Of a stretch of 64,000 nt of DNA, positions 62,270 to 64,000 are shown in pieces (position 1 is the stretch's first letter; each line of letters begins with the position of its first letter). A program made the position numbers and the translations under genes. The stretch is from Lonicera japonica (taxonomy: Eukaryota; Streptophyta; Magnoliopsida; Dipsacales; Caprifoliaceae), in the NCBI GenBank assembly GCA_021464415.1, contig CM038469.1, positions 62,353,650 through 62,417,649 of the forward strand, given 5' to 3'. Below the pieces are notes generated by a model. That model searched no databases. It saw nothing but the letters and a program-made list of their open reading frames with translations, and was not told the DNA's origin.

Positions 62270-63100
62270 TGGAGCACTTGTTCGATTTTTTGTGACCAAA
62301 TGTGTCATATGAAGATGTGAAGGATAACGATATTTTGGTTCTACGGGACCAACATTTATCATTTTTCTCGGTCCGTAATGATCAAATACATGCCTATTAC
62401 TTGTCTCTTAAGGGCCGAGGTAGTGAAAAAAATTCTAAAGGGTTATGTTCTTCTCCAAATACCTCAGTTCTTAGGAACTGAGGTATTGATACATATCAAC
62501 TATATATTAGTTACGTGAAAATTTACTACATTTTTTTATGTGCAAGAATATCCCAAAATTCAAAATGTGTTCACATGTTTAACGAGCATATAATTGAATT
62601 AGTACCTCTGAATTCAAAGTTCGAACGATGTAATTTTTTGCTTTTCATGAAATTCTAAGGTTGTAATATTTTTGTATATGAATGACATTAATTTTTAGTA
62701 ACTTGATTAAATTCAATCACAGAGAACCAACCATTATCCAATTTTTTTTTATTAAATTTTATTTATTTGAGTAATTTGATTATATTCTAGACAACTTCGA
62801 TCCTAAGAGACCGAGCAATTTGATGAATTTCGGTCCTAGAAAACCGAAATTGTCCAAAATATTTGATTGTTAGAGACCGATGTAAGGTCCTAAGAGTTGA
62901 AAACATAGTCCAGAATACCTCGGTTGTGAAGGACCGAGGAAGTGGATGAATCCCGGTCATAGGGAACTTAAATTATTCTCAATACTCGGTTGTTAGAGGC
63001 CCATGCAAGGTCATGAGAGCTAAAATATGATACGAGGAGACCTCGGTTGTAAGGGACTGAGGAGTTTGATGAACTTCGGTCATAGAGAACCGACATTAGC
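62270..63100. repeat. Dispersed array of CTCGGT/ACCGAG near-palindromes
   Basis: At least seven inverted pairs are visible, for example CCTCAGTTC-TTAG-GAACTGAGG at about 62461-62482, TTCGGTCCTAGAAAACCGAA near 62828, and CCTCGGTTGTGAAGGACCGA followed by GG near 62918. Spacing is looser than at 4444-4686. Confidence 0.7.
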
Positions 63101-63240
63101 CAAAATAATGTAGTTTCTCTCTCTAACGTGTTAAGAAAACAAAATGAATAAGAACCTTCAATTTTTTCTTCTCTACCATTATCTATAACTTATAATTTAT
63201 TTGTGTTGCATTAAAGGTAGATGGATGCAAAAATTTAAAA

Positions 63241-63295
63241 ACCATTGTTGAGAATAATAATAATAATAATAATGATAATAATAATAATAATAATT
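63241..63295. repeat. (AAT)n microsatellite
   Basis: About 14 AAT/ATA units with one interruption, inside the right part of the TIR element. Confidence 0.85.
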
Positions 63296-63605
63296 AATGA
63301 TTAATTACAATTAGTTTGTGTTGTATTAAGGGTAAATGAATATAAAATTTTAGAAACCATTGTTGAGAAAGTGAAGAATGAGAAGAAAAAGAAAAAGGAA
63401 GAAGATGGAGGAGGAGGAGGATGAGGAGAAAGATTAATGATTAATGGTTAATTATAATTAATTATTAATCTATGTATATTAAAATAAGAGTGGTAAAAAA
63501 GTAGTGAAAATATTGATGAATAAAAGAGAATTGACAGGAGTGATAATAAAAATAAAAGTGATACCAAATATATATTAAGATAAAAATAGCACCGTTCTAT
63601 ATTTA

Positions 63606-64000
63606 AGGGTGCTATTATTTACACCCCTCAATTTTTTCACAAACACCACCATCTCTAATTTGATAAAACTCATTTTTCAACACACTACCTTTTTGTCACA
63701 AACACCCTCTCACTTAACAATTACTTAACTTATTTACCCAATGCTTAAAACATTAACCTATCTATTTATTCATTTTTTAATAAACTAATCAAACATTAAC
63801 CTAAATAATTAAACCTATATCTCTCATTTTTTCCTCATTCACAATCACATTACTTGCTTCAAGTAAAAAGATTGAGAGAAAATAAATTCACTTCTTCATC
63901 ATTTGAGCTATCAAAATCAAGAAATCACAACCAAATTGAAACACAAATATTATTAGTGGGAAGTTCAAGGCTTGGATTATAATAAATAAGAAGCATCGTT
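63606..64000 (+). mobile_element. Left end of a further related TIR element (cut by window edge)
   Basis: GGGTGCTATTATTTACACCCC resembles the left terminus of the element at 61753 and is followed by similar CTTCTTCATC-type subterminal sequence. The right end is outside the window. Confidence 0.4.

Larger units (their letters stand above)
61753..63594. mobile_element. 1.8-kb TIR element with palindrome array
   Basis: The left end GGGTGGTGCTATTGTCACC matches the reverse complement of the right end (GAACGGTGCTATTTTTATC). Subterminal TTC-rich (61886-61935) and GAA-rich (63383-63432) tracts mirror each other. The centre carries CTCGGT/ACCGAG palindromes like those of the element at 4026. Flanking TATATTA/TATATTTA is suggestive but not a clean target duplication. 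No coding sequence. Confidence 0.6.

Overview
The window looks like nuclear DNA of a dicot plant. It is AT-rich, its genes have short exons and long introns, and plant-type transposons fill much of the space between and inside genes. Nothing in the sequence fixes the species. I reconstructed seven protein-coding genes exon by exon plus one intronless histone gene; all gene models are by eye and unsupported by transcripts.

Layout: 15-2360 (-) is the 5' part of a vacuolar-type GH38 alpha-mannosidase, cut by the left edge. About 7 kb of transposon-rich spacer follows: a Stowaway MITE, a 1.1 kb terminal-inverted-repeat (TIR) element carrying a palindrome array, a Tourist-like MITE, a 2.8 kb long-TIR element and a Mutator-like MITE. 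9972-11797 (+) is a two-exon acidic nuclear protein resembling TSSC4. 13446-28870 (-) is a 16-exon SUVH4/KRYPTONITE histone H3K9 methyltransferase whose introns hold LTR-retrotransposon debris and three truncated LINEs. 33916-38155 (-) is the NatC acetyltransferase NAA30/MAK3, with an oppositely oriented histone H2B gene inside its intron 3. 40686-42074 (+) is the mitochondrial Rieske iron-sulfur protein. 42672-45347 (-) is the plastid CCB1 cytochrome b6f assembly factor. 50051-59171 (+) is an NFRKB-like INO80-type chromatin protein with a hAT-in-Helitron nest in intron 4. The last 4.8 kb is repeats and TIR elements, including a second element with a palindrome array.

The genes are independent housekeeping and chromatin genes, not an operon or cluster. 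From memory, the order mannosidase, TSSC4-like, SUVH4 and NFRKB-like matches the Arabidopsis At5g13980-At5g13950 interval, with NAA30, Rieske and CCB1 interposed here.

No unambiguous new biological system is visible. The strongest unusual signals are four well-supported GC-AG introns among about 38, an H2B that has lost its conserved stop codon, two TIR elements with internal arrays of ACCGAG palindromes, a tandem exon duplication in SUVH4, and a 220 bp tandem duplication upstream of NAA30.
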